Assembly (NCBI GenBank): GCA_963664845.1 | Contig: OY761615.1 | Coordinates: forward strand, 372,001-436,000 | DNA: 64,000 bases | DNA from: CAIYTF01 sp963664845 | GTDB lineage: Bacteria > Bacteroidota > Ignavibacteria > Ignavibacteriales > Ignavibacteriaceae | Direction of reading: 5' to 3' | In this document: positions 54,819-64,000 of the stretch, piece by piece | Numbering within the stretch: the stretch's first letter is position 1 | How the letters are laid out: every line of letters starts with the position of its first letter | The notes under the pieces: model-generated | What the model saw: only the letters and a program-made list of their open reading frames with translations | Database searches by the model: none | Told to the model about the DNA's origin: nothing | Position numbers and translations under genes: made by a program

Positions 54819-56774
54819 ATGCCGGTTGACACGAACATTAAAATCCTCTTGGTTGAGGATACCTCCACGATGCGACAAATGGAAAAGAAAGTCCTTACCT
54901 CGCTCAATTTTCAAAACATTGTTGAGGCAGTCGATGGATCGGACGCGATTGAAAAGCTCAAACAAATGTCAGATATCGGGCTTATTATCAGTGATTGGAA
55001 CATGCCAAACACTGATGGCTATGATTTGCTTGTCTGGTGCCGTACCAAACACACCATTCCCGGCATTCCCTTCCTTATGGCCACAGGCCGGGGGGAAAAA
55101 AAGGAAGCCCTAAAGGCAAAAGATGCAGGCGTAAGCAGTTTTATATCAAAACCGTTCAATGCGGCCGAGCTCCAAAGCAAAATTGAAGAAGCCTTTGGAC
55201 TGAACCTTCCGGATAAAACTGTCATGATCGAGCGACCAAAAGCGGAAGTAACCTCTGATGGCAGGGTTAAACTTAAACTGGGCCATATTCAAATCACCGA
55301 TCACATTGTTTTGGGTGTTTTAAAGAGCCTAATAGCCTCGGGCGAATTCAAGCCAAAACACTTTGAGCTCACCACCGATTGCATGTCCAGTTGGAACCCC
55401 GTTGCCGAGTCCCTGGAAAATGGAACCATTCAGGGAGCCTGTGTGCTTGCACCAATCGCAATGGACCTTTTCAGCTACAATACTCCGTTAAAACTGATTC
55501 TTTATGCACATCGTAATGGCAGTATTAGTGTACGGAAAAAACTCCCTAAAGAAGGAAAAACAGACATCAGGGAATTTTTCAGAGGCTCATCCTTCTATAT
55601 TCCCCATACCCTTTCAATTCATAATATGCTTGGGCATATGTTCTTTCGTGGAATGGGCCTCAAACCTGGATTCACCGGTGGAAACGATGTAGATATTGAA
55701 TTTGAAGTGGCGCCGCCGGTTAAAATGCCCGAATTTCTTGAAGAAAACCCAAACGCCAGCGGATACCTGGTGGCAGAACCAATTGGAACAAAAGCTATCG
55801 CAGCTGGTATAGCTGACCAGTTGTTCCTCTCAAGTGAGCTCTGGGAAGATCATCCGTGCTGCGTACTCACCCTGCAGCAGGACGTTATCAACGACCACCC
55901 TCTGGCAGTTCAGGAATTGACGGACATGTTTGTTAAAGCAGGCAAATTGGTAAGCCAAAAACCCGGATTTGCTGCACAGGCAGGGGTCGATTTCCTCGAT
56001 CCTCACAAAACCCTTGGATTGAAAATTCCTCTCCTAAAAACAGTTCTTTCCGAACCAAAAGGTATCACAACCGATAACCTCTTCCCCGTTAAAGAAGATC
56101 TTGACCGTATCCAACAGTATATGCATAATGAAATGGGAACTGGAAATCTGATTGACATTGATAATTTTGTTGATATCAGGTTCGCCGAAAAGGCTATCGA
56201 CGCGAAATCAAAATATGTTTCCGTTGGATTCGACCCCGACAATCTTAAAAAAGTAAACGAAATTCTGGAAAACTCAGGTTCAGGAAATAAACTGGCCACC
56301 GGGAAATCGCTCATCAATCTTGAAGGTAAATATCTCACCTTCGTTGCAGGTGAGCAGCATTATCTTATTGACATTCTCTCCGTTTCAGAGATCATCAAAA
56401 TGGTGCAAATTACCTTTGTCCCCAATGCGGGCAGCCATATTCTGGGTGTAATAAACCTGCGGGGAAAAGTTATCCCGGTTATTGACTTTTCAGAGATTCT
56501 CCATCTGCACAAGAAGGAAGCCTCAAAAGAAACCCGGATCATTGTCCTTGAAATAAATTTGAACGGCACCATCGAGAAAATTGGTGTGCGGGTTGATGAA
56601 GTTCAGGAAGTGTACGAAGTTACTGCTGAAAAGATTGAAGAAGTGCCCGCTATGTTCCAGGGAGAAAAGTATGACTATATTCTCGCCGTCTCCAAGGAAG
56701 AAGCAAAGACCAGGCTTCTGGTTGATATTGTCAGGCTCCTGTTGAGATGCCAGCAACTAAACGAAGAAGTATAA
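54819..56774 (+). CDS. Receiver - NMT1/ABC-substrate-binding-like - CheW fusion protein
   Basis: The 651-residue protein has a response-regulator receiver (D59 in 'LIISDWNMP', K111 in 'ISKPF', residues 1-125), a middle domain like periplasmic NrtA/NMT1-type binding proteins ('LKLGHIQITDHIVLGVLKSLI', 'CVLAPIAMDLFSYNTPLKLIL', residues ~145-430) but with no signal peptide, and a CheW domain at the end ('YLTFVAGEQHYLIDILSVSEI', 'ILGVINLRGKVIPVIDF', residues ~500-650). I know of no family with this order. It could couple a cytoplasmic ligand to chemotaxis or a related phosphorelay. Confidence 0.8.
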   Translation: MPVDTNIKILLVEDTSTMRQMEKKVLTSLNFQNIVEAVDGSDAIEKLKQMSDIGLIISDWNMPNTDGYDLLVWCRTKHTIPGIPFLMATGRGEKKEALKAKDAGVSSFISKPFNAAELQSKIEEAFGLNLPDKTVMIERPKAEVTSDGRVKLKLGHIQITDHIVLGVLKSLIASGEFKPKHFELTTDCMSSWNPVAESLENGTIQGACVLAPIAMDLFSYNTPLKLILYAHRNGSISVRKKLPKEGKTDIREFFRGSSFYIPHTLSIHNMLGHMFFRGMGLKPGFTGGNDVDIEFEVAPPVKMPEFLEENPNASGYLVAEPIGTKAIAAGIADQLFLSSELWEDHPCCVLTLQQDVINDHPLAVQELTDMFVKAGKLVSQKPGFAAQAGVDFLDPHKTLGLKIPLLKTVLSEPKGITTDNLFPVKEDLDRIQQYMHNEMGTGNLIDIDNFVDIRFAEKAIDAKSKYVSVGFDPDNLKKVNEILENSGSGNKLATGKSLINLEGKYLTFVAGEQHYLIDILSVSEIIKMVQITFVPNAGSHILGVINLRGKVIPVIDFSEILHLHKKEASKETRIIVLEINLNGTIEKIGVRVDEVQEVYEVTAEKIEEVPAMFQGEKYDYILAVSKEEAKTRLLVDIVRLLLRCQQLNEEV

Positions 56775-56817
56775 TTGGAAATTGGTTTGTTGTAAAACTT
56801 CCTTATTAAGATTGTAG

Positions 56818-56951
56818 CACAGGCTGTCTCAAAAGCGACCAAGTAGGTCATTGTGAGAAACTTACGACGAAGCAATCTCAATAATTTAGTCTGAAAACGC
56901 AGTATCGAAATTGCTGCATTTCAAGTGCGACGACTTTTGAGACAGCCTGTG
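56818..56951. mobile_element. 134-bp MITE-like element with 18-bp perfect inverted ends
   Basis: CACAGGCTGTCTCAAAAG (56818-56835) is repeated inverted at 56934-56951. The inside carries GGTCATTGTGAG...GAAGCAATCTC. Short size, no gene and terminal perfect repeats fit a MITE moved by an IS with GGCTGTCTCAAAAG-type ends. A second, weaker relative is at 63827-63934. Confidence 0.75.
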
Positions 56952-56964
56952 TTAAGTATAAATC

Positions 56965-57570
56965 CTAGTTAAACGTCTCACTGATAATTTTAATTTCCTG
57001 TGGATAGGAAATATTCCCTATCGCTGTGCCAATCACCGGTTTTGCATAAAGTGCTATGTTTCCCTTCCCGTTTCCAAGCCCGGCAATTCGAAGAACCATA
57101 TTGATGAGGCTTTGATAACCTTTATCCTGGGCGTTCTTTAATAAATCCATAGAGACAGCTATAGGAACAGTCACCTGCTGTCCGGTGCCGGGAACATCAA
57201 ACGGTGCACCGAGATTGCCGGTTATCAGCTCTTTTCCGTCAATAACAAGTCTCCACGGAAATGAGGTTATCCGGGCGTTGGTTGCAGGATACCCCCCTTT
57301 GCCGTCATTCGGGTTAATCGCATCAACGTTGACTACCAGGGAAACATTCAGATGCCCCTGAGAAATAGCCCGGGTAAATGCTAAAGCATCAAGCGGCGAA
57401 AAATCAGATACACTTCTTTTATTCATTACCGGCACTCCCTCAACGTACACGTTTGCAATGTTGCCCAATCTGAATTTCACCCTCGATAAATTAACCAGCG
57501 TCTGGTAAATGCCGCATTGCGAAAAAATGAATGCAAACACCAGAACAAGTAACAGGCCTGTTTTTTTCAT
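56965..57570 (-). CDS. LEA14-like lipoprotein
   Basis: The 201-residue protein has a lipoprotein-type signal ('LLVLVFAFIFSQC', Cys at 19) and a beta-sandwich like LEA14/WHy ('VSLVVNVDAINPNDGKGGYPATN', 'PWRLVIDGKELITGNLGAPFDVPG', 'VTVPIAVSMDLL'). It probably has an envelope or stress role. It lies 116 bp after the DUF4175 gene on the same strand and may be cotranscribed. Confidence 0.75.
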   Translation of the reverse strand: MKKTGLLLVLVFAFIFSQCGIYQTLVNLSRVKFRLGNIANVYVEGVPVMNKRSVSDFSPLDALAFTRAISQGHLNVSLVVNVDAINPNDGKGGYPATNARITSFPWRLVIDGKELITGNLGAPFDVPGTGQQVTVPIAVSMDLLKNAQDKGYQSLINMVLRIAGLGNGKGNIALYAKPVIGTAIGNISYPQEIKIISETFN

Positions 57571-57686
57571 GGATCGTACCTAACAAGTATTTAAAGTTAA
57601 TTAGTCTATTTTTTCAGTTAATGACTGATAATTTACAATTTTTCCCGCTTACCCTAAATGATCAGTGTTCCATAAATCTCTTCCGT

Positions 57687-60600
57687 CTACTTCTCGTTTG
57701 TTTTCCCCAACTGTTCAAGGTATTTACGGATCAATGCTTCATAATCTTTCAGATAAACATCTCTCATGGAATTCATAAGCTCATCCTTAAGACGGTCATT
57801 TGCGGTGGCAGTTTTTCTCAATTCCTGGGGCGATTTGCCGGAAAAATTCTTACCGGTGTTCGATTCTCGCTCCTTCTCGAAGTCACGTTCATTCACACTC
57901 AACTGAGCATCCAGCATGCGGGAGAGTATGCGCTCCTGTTTTTGGATGAGATTATCGTTAAGTTTTTGAGTTTTCATGTCGCTCAACACTTCATCCATTT
58001 GTTTGGCAATCTGTTCCAGATTTCCACTGAGCCGCTTCGAGTTCCCTTGCGAACGGGCTTCATTGTTCAATTGTTCCAACGATTTTTTGATGAGTTCCTG
58101 CTGCTGGGCAAGACGTTGCATGGCCTGCATCTGTTCCTGTGACATTTGGCCGTTCTGGCCCTTCATCATCTGCTGCATCATATTATTCAGGCTCATCTGC
58201 TGCCCGGATAGTTTACCCAATTGCTGCATCAGCGACATCATGCCTCCGCCTTCTCCACCACCTTGCATCATATTCTCCGCGGACTGCTTCATCAACTTGG
58301 CTGCCTCATTCAACGACTTCATCGCCTCACCCTGGCTTTCTCCGGCCGAGGTTCCGTTACGGTTTTGCAAAGCCTTCATCGCCTGGTCCATCTGACGTTT
58401 TGCATCACCCAGTGACTTGCCCATTTCCGGGGTAATGGCAAACGTTTTTTGAGCCAATGACGACATTTCCTTGGTCAGGTTATCTATATCACTCTTTAAC
58501 TCGTCCTGTTTGCGGGCATTCTCGTTGAATGACATATCCCGCTCACCCTTGCTCGTTTTATCCTTCAGGTCCTCCTGCATCTTCGAGGCTTCCAGCATTT
58601 CGTTTATCATTTTCATCATGCCGGCAAAAACCTTTTGCTGCTGCTGCTGCATCAATGAGCTTTGCAGGCTCTTCAGACCTTTACTCATTTTTTTCATCTG
58701 CTTGCTAATCTGTTTCTGCTTTTGTGCCGCGCTCTGATTCATTTCCTGCTGCAAATCTTTCTCGGCTGATTCAGACAATTCCTCATTTTTTTGTTCCTGC
58801 AATTCCTTCTGCAATTCCTTTGCCTGATCGTTTGGCAGATCCTTGAACTCGTTCATCTTTGAAGCAAGATCCTTCATATCCTTCTGGAACTGATCCAATT
58901 GCTTAGAGAGTGCATCCTGTTGCTTCTTCAGATCGGATTGTGCTTTCTGGTCACCGGTTTTCGATTGTTCCGTTTTCTGTGAAAGTGCTTCTTGCTTTTT
59001 CTGAATCGACTCAGCCTGTTTTGTCAGTGCATCCAGTTTTTGTTCAATCTGTATACGCTTCAGCAGATTCATTGTCCGTTCAATGCTTTTCTGGAACATT
59101 TCTTCATTCATCTTCATGTTCTGCATATCCATTTGAGCCTGTTTCCTGTCCAGCTTTTCCAGATTCTGCTGCATTTTCTCCAATGCCTTCTGTAAGTCGC
59201 TGTTGTTCATCTCGCTCATCATCTTTTGCAGTTCCATATACTTTTCCATAGTTTCCTTGGAAAGCATATTATTCTTCTGAAGGTCCTTCACTGTTTCCTG
59301 CAATTTGCTCTGGATATCGCTTACTTTCTCCTTCAACTGCTCAAATTTTTTGGCAGCACTCTGAATGCGCTCCTTCTCTTCCCAGGAGAGATCCTTTTTG
59401 TCCTTGAGCATTTCTTTCGAGATGGCTTCAAGCTCCTTTTTCAGGTCTTCAGCCTCCTTGAATGTTTTTGCAAGATCCTGTTCTGATTTATTCTGCTCTT
59501 TGTCTGCCTGTTTTGCAATCTCATCAATCGAGGGCTGACGTATGGTCAGCTCAGCCGTTCTAGCCTTTTTCGGTCCTGATACCGCATCATTATCGGCTAC
59601 TTCCACGTAATAACTGATGACGTCCCCGGCAGCAAGTGAAAGCGAGGAAAGATTCCAGATATAATTCACCAACTGCTCATTTTTTGCCTTGTCAACAGGG
59701 ATAACAATTGACGCATAACTTTCCTCGGGTTTTTCAAAATCGGATTTGCTCAACCGGTAAAAAAGCTTCAGATCGGAGAATCCGTAATCATCCGTTATCT
59801 TTACAACAACTGCATTCCGTTGATCACTCTGCAACAGACTGTTTCCCCGGGGTTCGAGCATTTCAATTGAAGGAGCCGCATCATAAAACAGTTTAATGGT
59901 ATAGTTAACCGGCGACTCGTTGTAATTACCATCACCGTCTTTTATTAATATCTTATACGAAGCATCGGTCTTGGGTGAGATATCTGCCGAGGCCAACTCA
60001 CCGTGAAGGTTCATTGGGAAGGAAACGGTGTCATTCAATACAAGTTTTGCTTCAGCCAGTTCCGCCGACGCGGACAGGTTTATCAGAACCCTGCTTCCAA
60101 AGAGACAGGTAAATGAACCGTTATCAACCTGTTCCAACATTGGCAGCCTTGAATATGCCGGCGGCTGAAGCCTGACTCGCAATTCTTTAATTACCGGTCG
60201 ATCTATCACATTTACTAAATACTTGTTGCTTAGCACTTCCTCAGCGGCAGCATAATATTCCAGGTCAGAATGCAAAGATTTAACCTGAAAGCTATACTCA
60301 CCCAGAGAATCAGCAACCAGCTCACGCTTTTGGAACTCACTTTCTTCCTTGAGTTTGGAGAATAAAGTCACTTTTTTTGCTTTTCCCCCAAATATTATCA
60401 CCTTTCCCTGAAGATCAGCTCCCTTGGTGAGTTTAAGATTCCCCGGGAGCACGTTTACGATAAATCTTGCGGGAGGTACAAAACTATGTGTGAACATTAA
60501 AACTCTTCCAGCAGCAAGGCGCATCGAAGGAATTGCCACCACCAACAACAATGAAACTAATGCAGAAGATACCGCATATATAAGAAGGGATTTTGATCTT

Positions 60601-61052
60601 TGAAACGAGACATCCTTAGAAAAATCAAATGGAGCGGTTATTGCCACTGTTTGCTGAAATGCCAAATCGGAAAACGTGCTCCCGCTTTTCACATCTGTAC
60701 CCAACTTAAGCTGGAGCGAATTTGCAAGTTTATCTTTGATTTCAGGGTGAAATGACCCAATTTCCTTGGATATCTCAACAACGTGCTCCCACGAAAGAGC
60801 TTTAAGCGATTTTATTAATGGGAGCACGACAAGAATTCCCAACGAAACTAAACTAAGAACACACCAGGAAAAGAAAAGAATAGTACGCACCGTGCTCCCG
60901 GTATTAAAGATCAGCTCACTGATCACTATTACCAGAAAAAACAGCGAAGACAGCACTGAAAACTGTGCTGCTCCCAGCAACGCAGAAGCCCAGAGTTTAT
61001 GTTGGTAATATCGTTTGATTCTGTCACGAATCGAAATTAGAAGTTCTTGCAT
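57687..61052 (-). CDS. DUF4175-family membrane protein with long Gln/Met/Lys-rich coiled coil
   Basis: The 1,121-residue protein has two or three membrane helices at the N-terminus ('ASALLGAAQFSVLSSLFFLVIVI', 'ILFFSWCVLSLVSLGILVVLPL', then ~'SLLIYAVSSALVSLLLVVAI'), Ig-like folds to ~500, and from about 510 to the end an extremely Glu/Lys/Gln/Met-rich coiled-coil region. Such DUF4175 proteins occur in operons with MoxR/DUF58-type genes and DUF4159 (here a DUF4159 protein is at 63157). Function unknown, probably envelope-related. Confidence 0.8.
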   Translation of the reverse strand: MQELLISIRDRIKRYYQHKLWASALLGAAQFSVLSSLFFLVIVISELIFNTGSTVRTILFFSWCVLSLVSLGILVVLPLIKSLKALSWEHVVEISKEIGSFHPEIKDKLANSLQLKLGTDVKSGSTFSDLAFQQTVAITAPFDFSKDVSFQRSKSLLIYAVSSALVSLLLVVAIPSMRLAAGRVLMFTHSFVPPARFIVNVLPGNLKLTKGADLQGKVIIFGGKAKKVTLFSKLKEESEFQKRELVADSLGEYSFQVKSLHSDLEYYAAAEEVLSNKYLVNVIDRPVIKELRVRLQPPAYSRLPMLEQVDNGSFTCLFGSRVLINLSASAELAEAKLVLNDTVSFPMNLHGELASADISPKTDASYKILIKDGDGNYNESPVNYTIKLFYDAAPSIEMLEPRGNSLLQSDQRNAVVVKITDDYGFSDLKLFYRLSKSDFEKPEESYASIVIPVDKAKNEQLVNYIWNLSSLSLAAGDVISYYVEVADNDAVSGPKKARTAELTIRQPSIDEIAKQADKEQNKSEQDLAKTFKEAEDLKKELEAISKEMLKDKKDLSWEEKERIQSAAKKFEQLKEKVSDIQSKLQETVKDLQKNNMLSKETMEKYMELQKMMSEMNNSDLQKALEKMQQNLEKLDRKQAQMDMQNMKMNEEMFQKSIERTMNLLKRIQIEQKLDALTKQAESIQKKQEALSQKTEQSKTGDQKAQSDLKKQQDALSKQLDQFQKDMKDLASKMNEFKDLPNDQAKELQKELQEQKNEELSESAEKDLQQEMNQSAAQKQKQISKQMKKMSKGLKSLQSSLMQQQQQKVFAGMMKMINEMLEASKMQEDLKDKTSKGERDMSFNENARKQDELKSDIDNLTKEMSSLAQKTFAITPEMGKSLGDAKRQMDQAMKALQNRNGTSAGESQGEAMKSLNEAAKLMKQSAENMMQGGGEGGGMMSLMQQLGKLSGQQMSLNNMMQQMMKGQNGQMSQEQMQAMQRLAQQQELIKKSLEQLNNEARSQGNSKRLSGNLEQIAKQMDEVLSDMKTQKLNDNLIQKQERILSRMLDAQLSVNERDFEKERESNTGKNFSGKSPQELRKTATANDRLKDELMNSMRDVYLKDYEALIRKYLEQLGKTNEK

Positions 61053-61075
61053 TATATTATTTGTTGTTATTAAAT

Positions 61076-61100
61076 AAAAAGACCGTATTTAGGTCTTTTT
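61076..61100 (-). terminator. Terminator between the Fic-type and DUF4175 genes
   Basis: The stem AAAAAGACC/GGTCTTTTT (61076-61084, 61092-61100) has a 7-base loop and flanking A/T-runs. It can act on either strand, most likely ending leftward transcription from the Fic gene. Confidence 0.75.
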
Positions 61101-61478
61101 CGCATAAAATGTATTTGCAGGTTCTCGTAAGAACGTGTCTTGCCTTCTGAAATATTCACGGCAAATTATTAATTTTTTACTCGTCGTCTGAGCCAATTAT
61201 TTTAGGCTGCAGCTTTTTTCCACTTCACATTGTTGATGTATTAGACCTACTTCTCCAAATGGTTTTGGTTGTTTCATTTCTATTTGTTTTTTGGAGTACT
61301 TGTTATCACACCGGTTCAATCTAAAACTCCTGCCATCGATAAGCCTGAACCAAATAACGAGACATTCCTTCCCCCTCTCTTTGCGAAAGGGAGAGAGACA
61401 CAGGGTGGTTTTTTTGCTGCGGCACCCTTTTCTGATATGGCCCTCAATTGGAACCTTCCAAGGATTCTCAAATGAATA
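61101..61478. other. Intergenic stretch with a REP-like hairpin
   Basis: About 380 bases between terminator and Fic gene. CTCTTTGCGAAAGGGAG (around 61376-61392) forms a short palindrome of the common CCCTCTC...GAGAGGG kind. No gene is supported. Confidence 0.4.
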
Positions 61479-62933
61479 TCATCCAATCACCAGGTGTTTG
61501 CCCTCATTTGGTTCATAAAAGGCATTGTGGGATTTCAGGTAAAAAAACATATCATCATAATCTTCATGAATCAGGTTTGCACTAAACGCATGCGCCTTCG
61601 AAAGCATTTCGACATAAGGTGCAGGTATTTTATCATTTGATAATTTCTTCAAGGTGAGCAAATAGTCTTCCCGGAAAACTGTTGGGATAATTATTTTACA
61701 CTGATCCCGATTCACCAATTCAGCATTCATCATTACGCGCGCAACTCTTCCATTTCCATCCTCAAAAGGATGAACTTCGCTAATTAAAAACATGAGGTAC
61801 GCTGCACGCGCAAACGAATTTGTTAGTGCTTTATAATATTCAAGTCCACGTTTTAAGGTTCCCCGGACGAGTTTGAAATCCACAAAATCCGTATTTCCTG
61901 CCCTGTTATTTATTGCCTTAAATTCCCCCGGATGCTTTTCAATACGGGAAGACAAAAGCACTTTATGCCTCATTTGAAGAAGTTCAATTAGCTCTTCAAT
62001 GTTGGCAGGTACTCTTCTCATTCCCCCTCTATCAGACACAACCTGGTATGTTCCTAGAACATCATGAGAATCGTTTCTGCGGGACGGAAGCGGGTTACCG
62101 GTTTCAATTATCTGTTTTGCTTCTGCTATTTCAAAGACAGTACCTTCGATATAATTGGAAAAATACGCCTCAAAAAAACTAAAGTTTTTGAACGCACTTT
62201 GCGACGGATTGTTCTCGGATCGATCTCGAAATTCTCTGTTGTGAAGGTATTCAAACAGAATTTCAAAAACGGCTACCCTGTTGCGATCGTATGGTAAGCC
62301 CACTGCCCGCGAGAGAGCTAAATCCGAGCGCAGAATTTTTGATGGTTTTGTGGTTAACAATGCTCCAATTATTCGATTGAGCAATTCATATTCTCTCTGC
62401 ATACCCAATATGAAGGATATTTCCTTCGCTTTATCCCGAAAACGGTTTATTCCGGATTCTCCATTTACCCTCAATATGTCGTCCAACTTTTCTTCAATTT
62501 GAGGAATCCCCATCGATTTTGAATCAGGGCCAATTTTCTTGGTAATTTGTAAATTTTCCAGAAACGCCCTTTCTTTTGATGCAGCATAAAGTTCCCCAAA
62601 CAACCGATTATCCCCCTCAACTGGGCCCTTCCCTTTAAGAAAATTTATGGTTACCCCGGGCAATTTTATTTTTTTGGTGTACGTAAAAGTTACAAAAAGT
62701 TGGTTAGTGCTTGTTGGCTTGAACTCAATAGCCGAGCGATGACTTAAAACAGCGCCTGGATATAAATTTCCCAAAATTTCTAGAATATTTCTTCTGATAA
62801 TTTCGGATGGAAGTTCGTCATAGTTACTTGTATAAATCTTAGGGGCGATCTTACGGATCTTGTTCTCTTTAACCAACCGCGAGATTCTATAAATTTCCCG
62901 GGAGCCCGATGAAGCAAAAACCAGATCGCTCAT
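61479..62933 (-). CDS. Fic-family protein with AbiEi-like N-terminal region
   Basis: In this 484-residue protein, residues ~1-110 resemble the AbiEi antitoxin / winged-helix type ('RISRLVKENKIRKIAPKIYTSN', 'YPGAVLSHRSAIEF', 'KIKLPGVTINFL'). Residues ~250-450 are a Fic domain with 'EVHPFEDGNGRVARVMMN' (HPFxDGNGR catalytic loop, near 385). A 'FSFFEAYFSNYIEGTVFEI' helix precedes it (Fic_N-like), with the 'S/TxxxE' type inhibitory element possible there. Fic enzymes attach AMP (or another nucleotide) to target proteins. The fusion could be a self-regulated toxin/antitoxin-like module. Confidence 0.8.
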   Translation of the reverse strand: MSDLVFASSGSREIYRISRLVKENKIRKIAPKIYTSNYDELPSEIIRRNILEILGNLYPGAVLSHRSAIEFKPTSTNQLFVTFTYTKKIKLPGVTINFLKGKGPVEGDNRLFGELYAASKERAFLENLQITKKIGPDSKSMGIPQIEEKLDDILRVNGESGINRFRDKAKEISFILGMQREYELLNRIIGALLTTKPSKILRSDLALSRAVGLPYDRNRVAVFEILFEYLHNREFRDRSENNPSQSAFKNFSFFEAYFSNYIEGTVFEIAEAKQIIETGNPLPSRRNDSHDVLGTYQVVSDRGGMRRVPANIEELIELLQMRHKVLLSSRIEKHPGEFKAINNRAGNTDFVDFKLVRGTLKRGLEYYKALTNSFARAAYLMFLISEVHPFEDGNGRVARVMMNAELVNRDQCKIIIPTVFREDYLLTLKKLSNDKIPAPYVEMLSKAHAFSANLIHEDYDDMFFYLKSHNAFYEPNEGKHLVIG

Positions 62934-63156
62934 TTATATATTTTTTCCACAATAGTTAATAAATTTAACGCAAATTATGTTTTTTTTCTACAATAAGCCA
63001 ATATTTCAAATATTTTTTCCATAATGCTATTCGAAATGACACTTATAATAAAGCAATTAACTTTTTAATATGGTAAAAAGATCAGTTTGGATTGTTTTCT
63101 GACTGAACAGTCAATGAATCCAGTTCCCTTCTTTACGCTCCCTATCGCGAATTTTT

Positions 63157-63813
63157 TTATTGCGTCAGCGCAAAAAGTACAATATTCGTTCCAAATTTCA
63201 AGGCTTCCAGCCGCTTCGCTTCCGGATCATGGTGAACATCAGGGTCCGCCCAGCCATCACTAGGATTAGATTCATAGGTATAATAAACTGCTAACCGGTT
63301 CCCTATAAAGATCCCGAAACCCTGCGGCGGTTTCCCGTCATGTTCATGCGTCTTGGGTACTCCGTTCGAAAAGTCATACAAAATATGGTAGATGGGATGC
63401 GAATACGGAAGCTCGGTAAGCGGTTTATCCGGGAAGACCTTTTTCAATTCACGCCGGACAGCCTTGTCCAGACCATAATCATCGTCAATATATAAGAAAC
63501 CACCGTTTTCCAGATATTTCTTAAGCCGGTCGGCTTCGGAATTTGAGAAACTGACGTTCCCGTGCCCTGTCATGAACAGAAAAGGATACGAATAGACCTC
63601 ATCACTCCCCAAATCAACAAACTTGTATTCAGGAATTACTTTAAGCGTGGTATTAGCCTGCATGAATTTCAACAGGTTCACTTCCGCGGACGGATCGTTA
63701 TACCAGTCACTGCCACCGTTAAATTTCAATCGGACAATCTGGAAGCCCTTTTCCTGTGCCGGCACCACCGACACCAGAATTAACATCAGAAGAAACAGAG
63801 TAATTGATTTCAT
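63157..63813 (-). CDS. DUF4159-family secreted protein
   Basis: The 218-residue protein has a signal peptide ('ITLFLLMLILVSVVPAQ') and a DUF4159 domain: 'FQIVRLKFNGGSDWYNDPSAEVNLLKFM', 'SYPFLFMTGHGNVSFSNSEADRLKKYLENGGFLYIDDDYGLD'. Such genes commonly accompany MoxR/DUF58/DUF4175-type sets in Bacteroidota. No catalytic motif is obvious. The amino end is clear with ATG 63813. Confidence 0.82.
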   Translation of the reverse strand: MKSITLFLLMLILVSVVPAQEKGFQIVRLKFNGGSDWYNDPSAEVNLLKFMQANTTLKVIPEYKFVDLGSDEVYSYPFLFMTGHGNVSFSNSEADRLKKYLENGGFLYIDDDYGLDKAVRRELKKVFPDKPLTELPYSHPIYHILYDFSNGVPKTHEHDGKPPQGFGIFIGNRLAVYYTYESNPSDGWADPDVHHDPEAKRLEALKFGTNIVLFALTQ

Positions 63814-63826
63814 TTAGTAAAGTACA

Positions 63827-63934
63827 GTTGCCTCAAAAATTATTTCTTTTCAGATCCGTGAAAATCTGTTTCGAATCAGTGTAACCTCGACCGCTCCCGT
63901 TCGGGGTGCATACTCTTCTGCTTTTTGAGACAAC
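63827..63934. mobile_element. Short MITE-like element related to the one at 56818
   Basis: GTTGCCTCAAAAA (63827-63839) and, inverted, TTTTTGAGACAAC (63922-63934) match in 12 of 13 bases and share CTCAAAA with the 56818 element. The element is ~108 bp and holds no gene. It is probably a decayed copy. Confidence 0.5.
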
Positions 63935-64000
63935 CACTTTATTATATTCAATTCCGTCCTGATAAACCATGTGGCTATCTTGCCACAGTCCCCGGCTTAA

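Noticed and set aside
57531..59486. Long rightward frames opposite the DUF4175 gene
   Set aside because: Shadows of a low-complexity Gln/Lys-rich coiled-coil sequence; leftward frame is the clear gene.

Overview
Host. The window looks like a chromosome segment of an Ignavibacteria-type member of the Bacteroidota/Chlorobi group. Several long secreted proteins end in the Ignavibacteria-style type IX secretion (T9SS) type A tail (NYPNPFNP, then a beta-sandwich ending near K-M-T/L-F/L-x-K). TonB-dependent receptor, DUF4175/DUF4159 and BtrH/MauE-type genes also fit this group, and one promoter matches the Bacteroidetes TTTG...TAnnTTTG pattern. These are family-level judgements made by reading the sequence; no database search was run.

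Layout. (1) 1-7.7 kb: left arm of a prophage-like element: HTH/excisionase-like protein, P4-type primase-helicase, a 123-bp duplicated hairpin unit that resembles an origin, a zinc-finger/toprim protein, small and large terminase, a Mor-like HTH protein, a terminator, then a leftward group ending in an ArdC-type antirestriction protein. (2) 7.7-9.5 kb: G-rich sequence with no convincing genes, long inverted repeats and an attC-like imperfect palindrome. (3) 9.5-25.5 kb: an AT-rich leftward island bounded by two same-orientation IS5-family copies (one nearly whole, one a remnant). (4) 25.5-34.3 kb: right arm of the prophage: portal (inverted), protease, decoration protein, major capsid, DUF1320 connector, small membrane proteins, amidase, candidate u-spanin and a large unknown protein. 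No tail genes are seen. (5) 34.5 kb: tRNA-Arg(ACG), whose 3' end faces the element. (6) 35.6-48.6 kb: large secreted T9SS, dockerin and repeat proteins, one broken by an in-frame stop. (7) 49-64 kb: housekeeping and accessory chromosome genes (TadA, S9 peptidase, RlpA, methyltransferase, a receiver-NMT1-CheW fusion, DUF4175, an AbiEi-like/Fic fusion, DUF4159) plus two MITE-like elements.

The most novel content is the island. A small gene too short for routine ORF calling (17246-17413, minus strand) encodes a 55-residue peptide with a Gly-Gly pair at residues 19-20 and a core rich in Trp, with two Cys. It follows, in one leftward operon, a BtrH-like acyltransferase/papain-fold protein, a stand-alone acyl carrier protein, a MauE/DoxX-type redox membrane protein, an ABC exporter and a cytoplasmic subtilase fused to a DUF1611 P-loop domain. 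After the peptide come a beta-propeller lipoprotein and a membrane-tethered thioredoxin (CHAC), then an ECF sigma / anti-sigma / TonB-like / TonB-dependent receptor module. I infer a peptide natural-product (RiPP-like) pathway in which an ACP-borne group could be placed on a secreted, disulfide-containing peptide, with its own cell-surface sensing and uptake arm. An IS256-family element with a clear 8-bp target duplication has broken the operon's first gene, so the pathway may now be silent.
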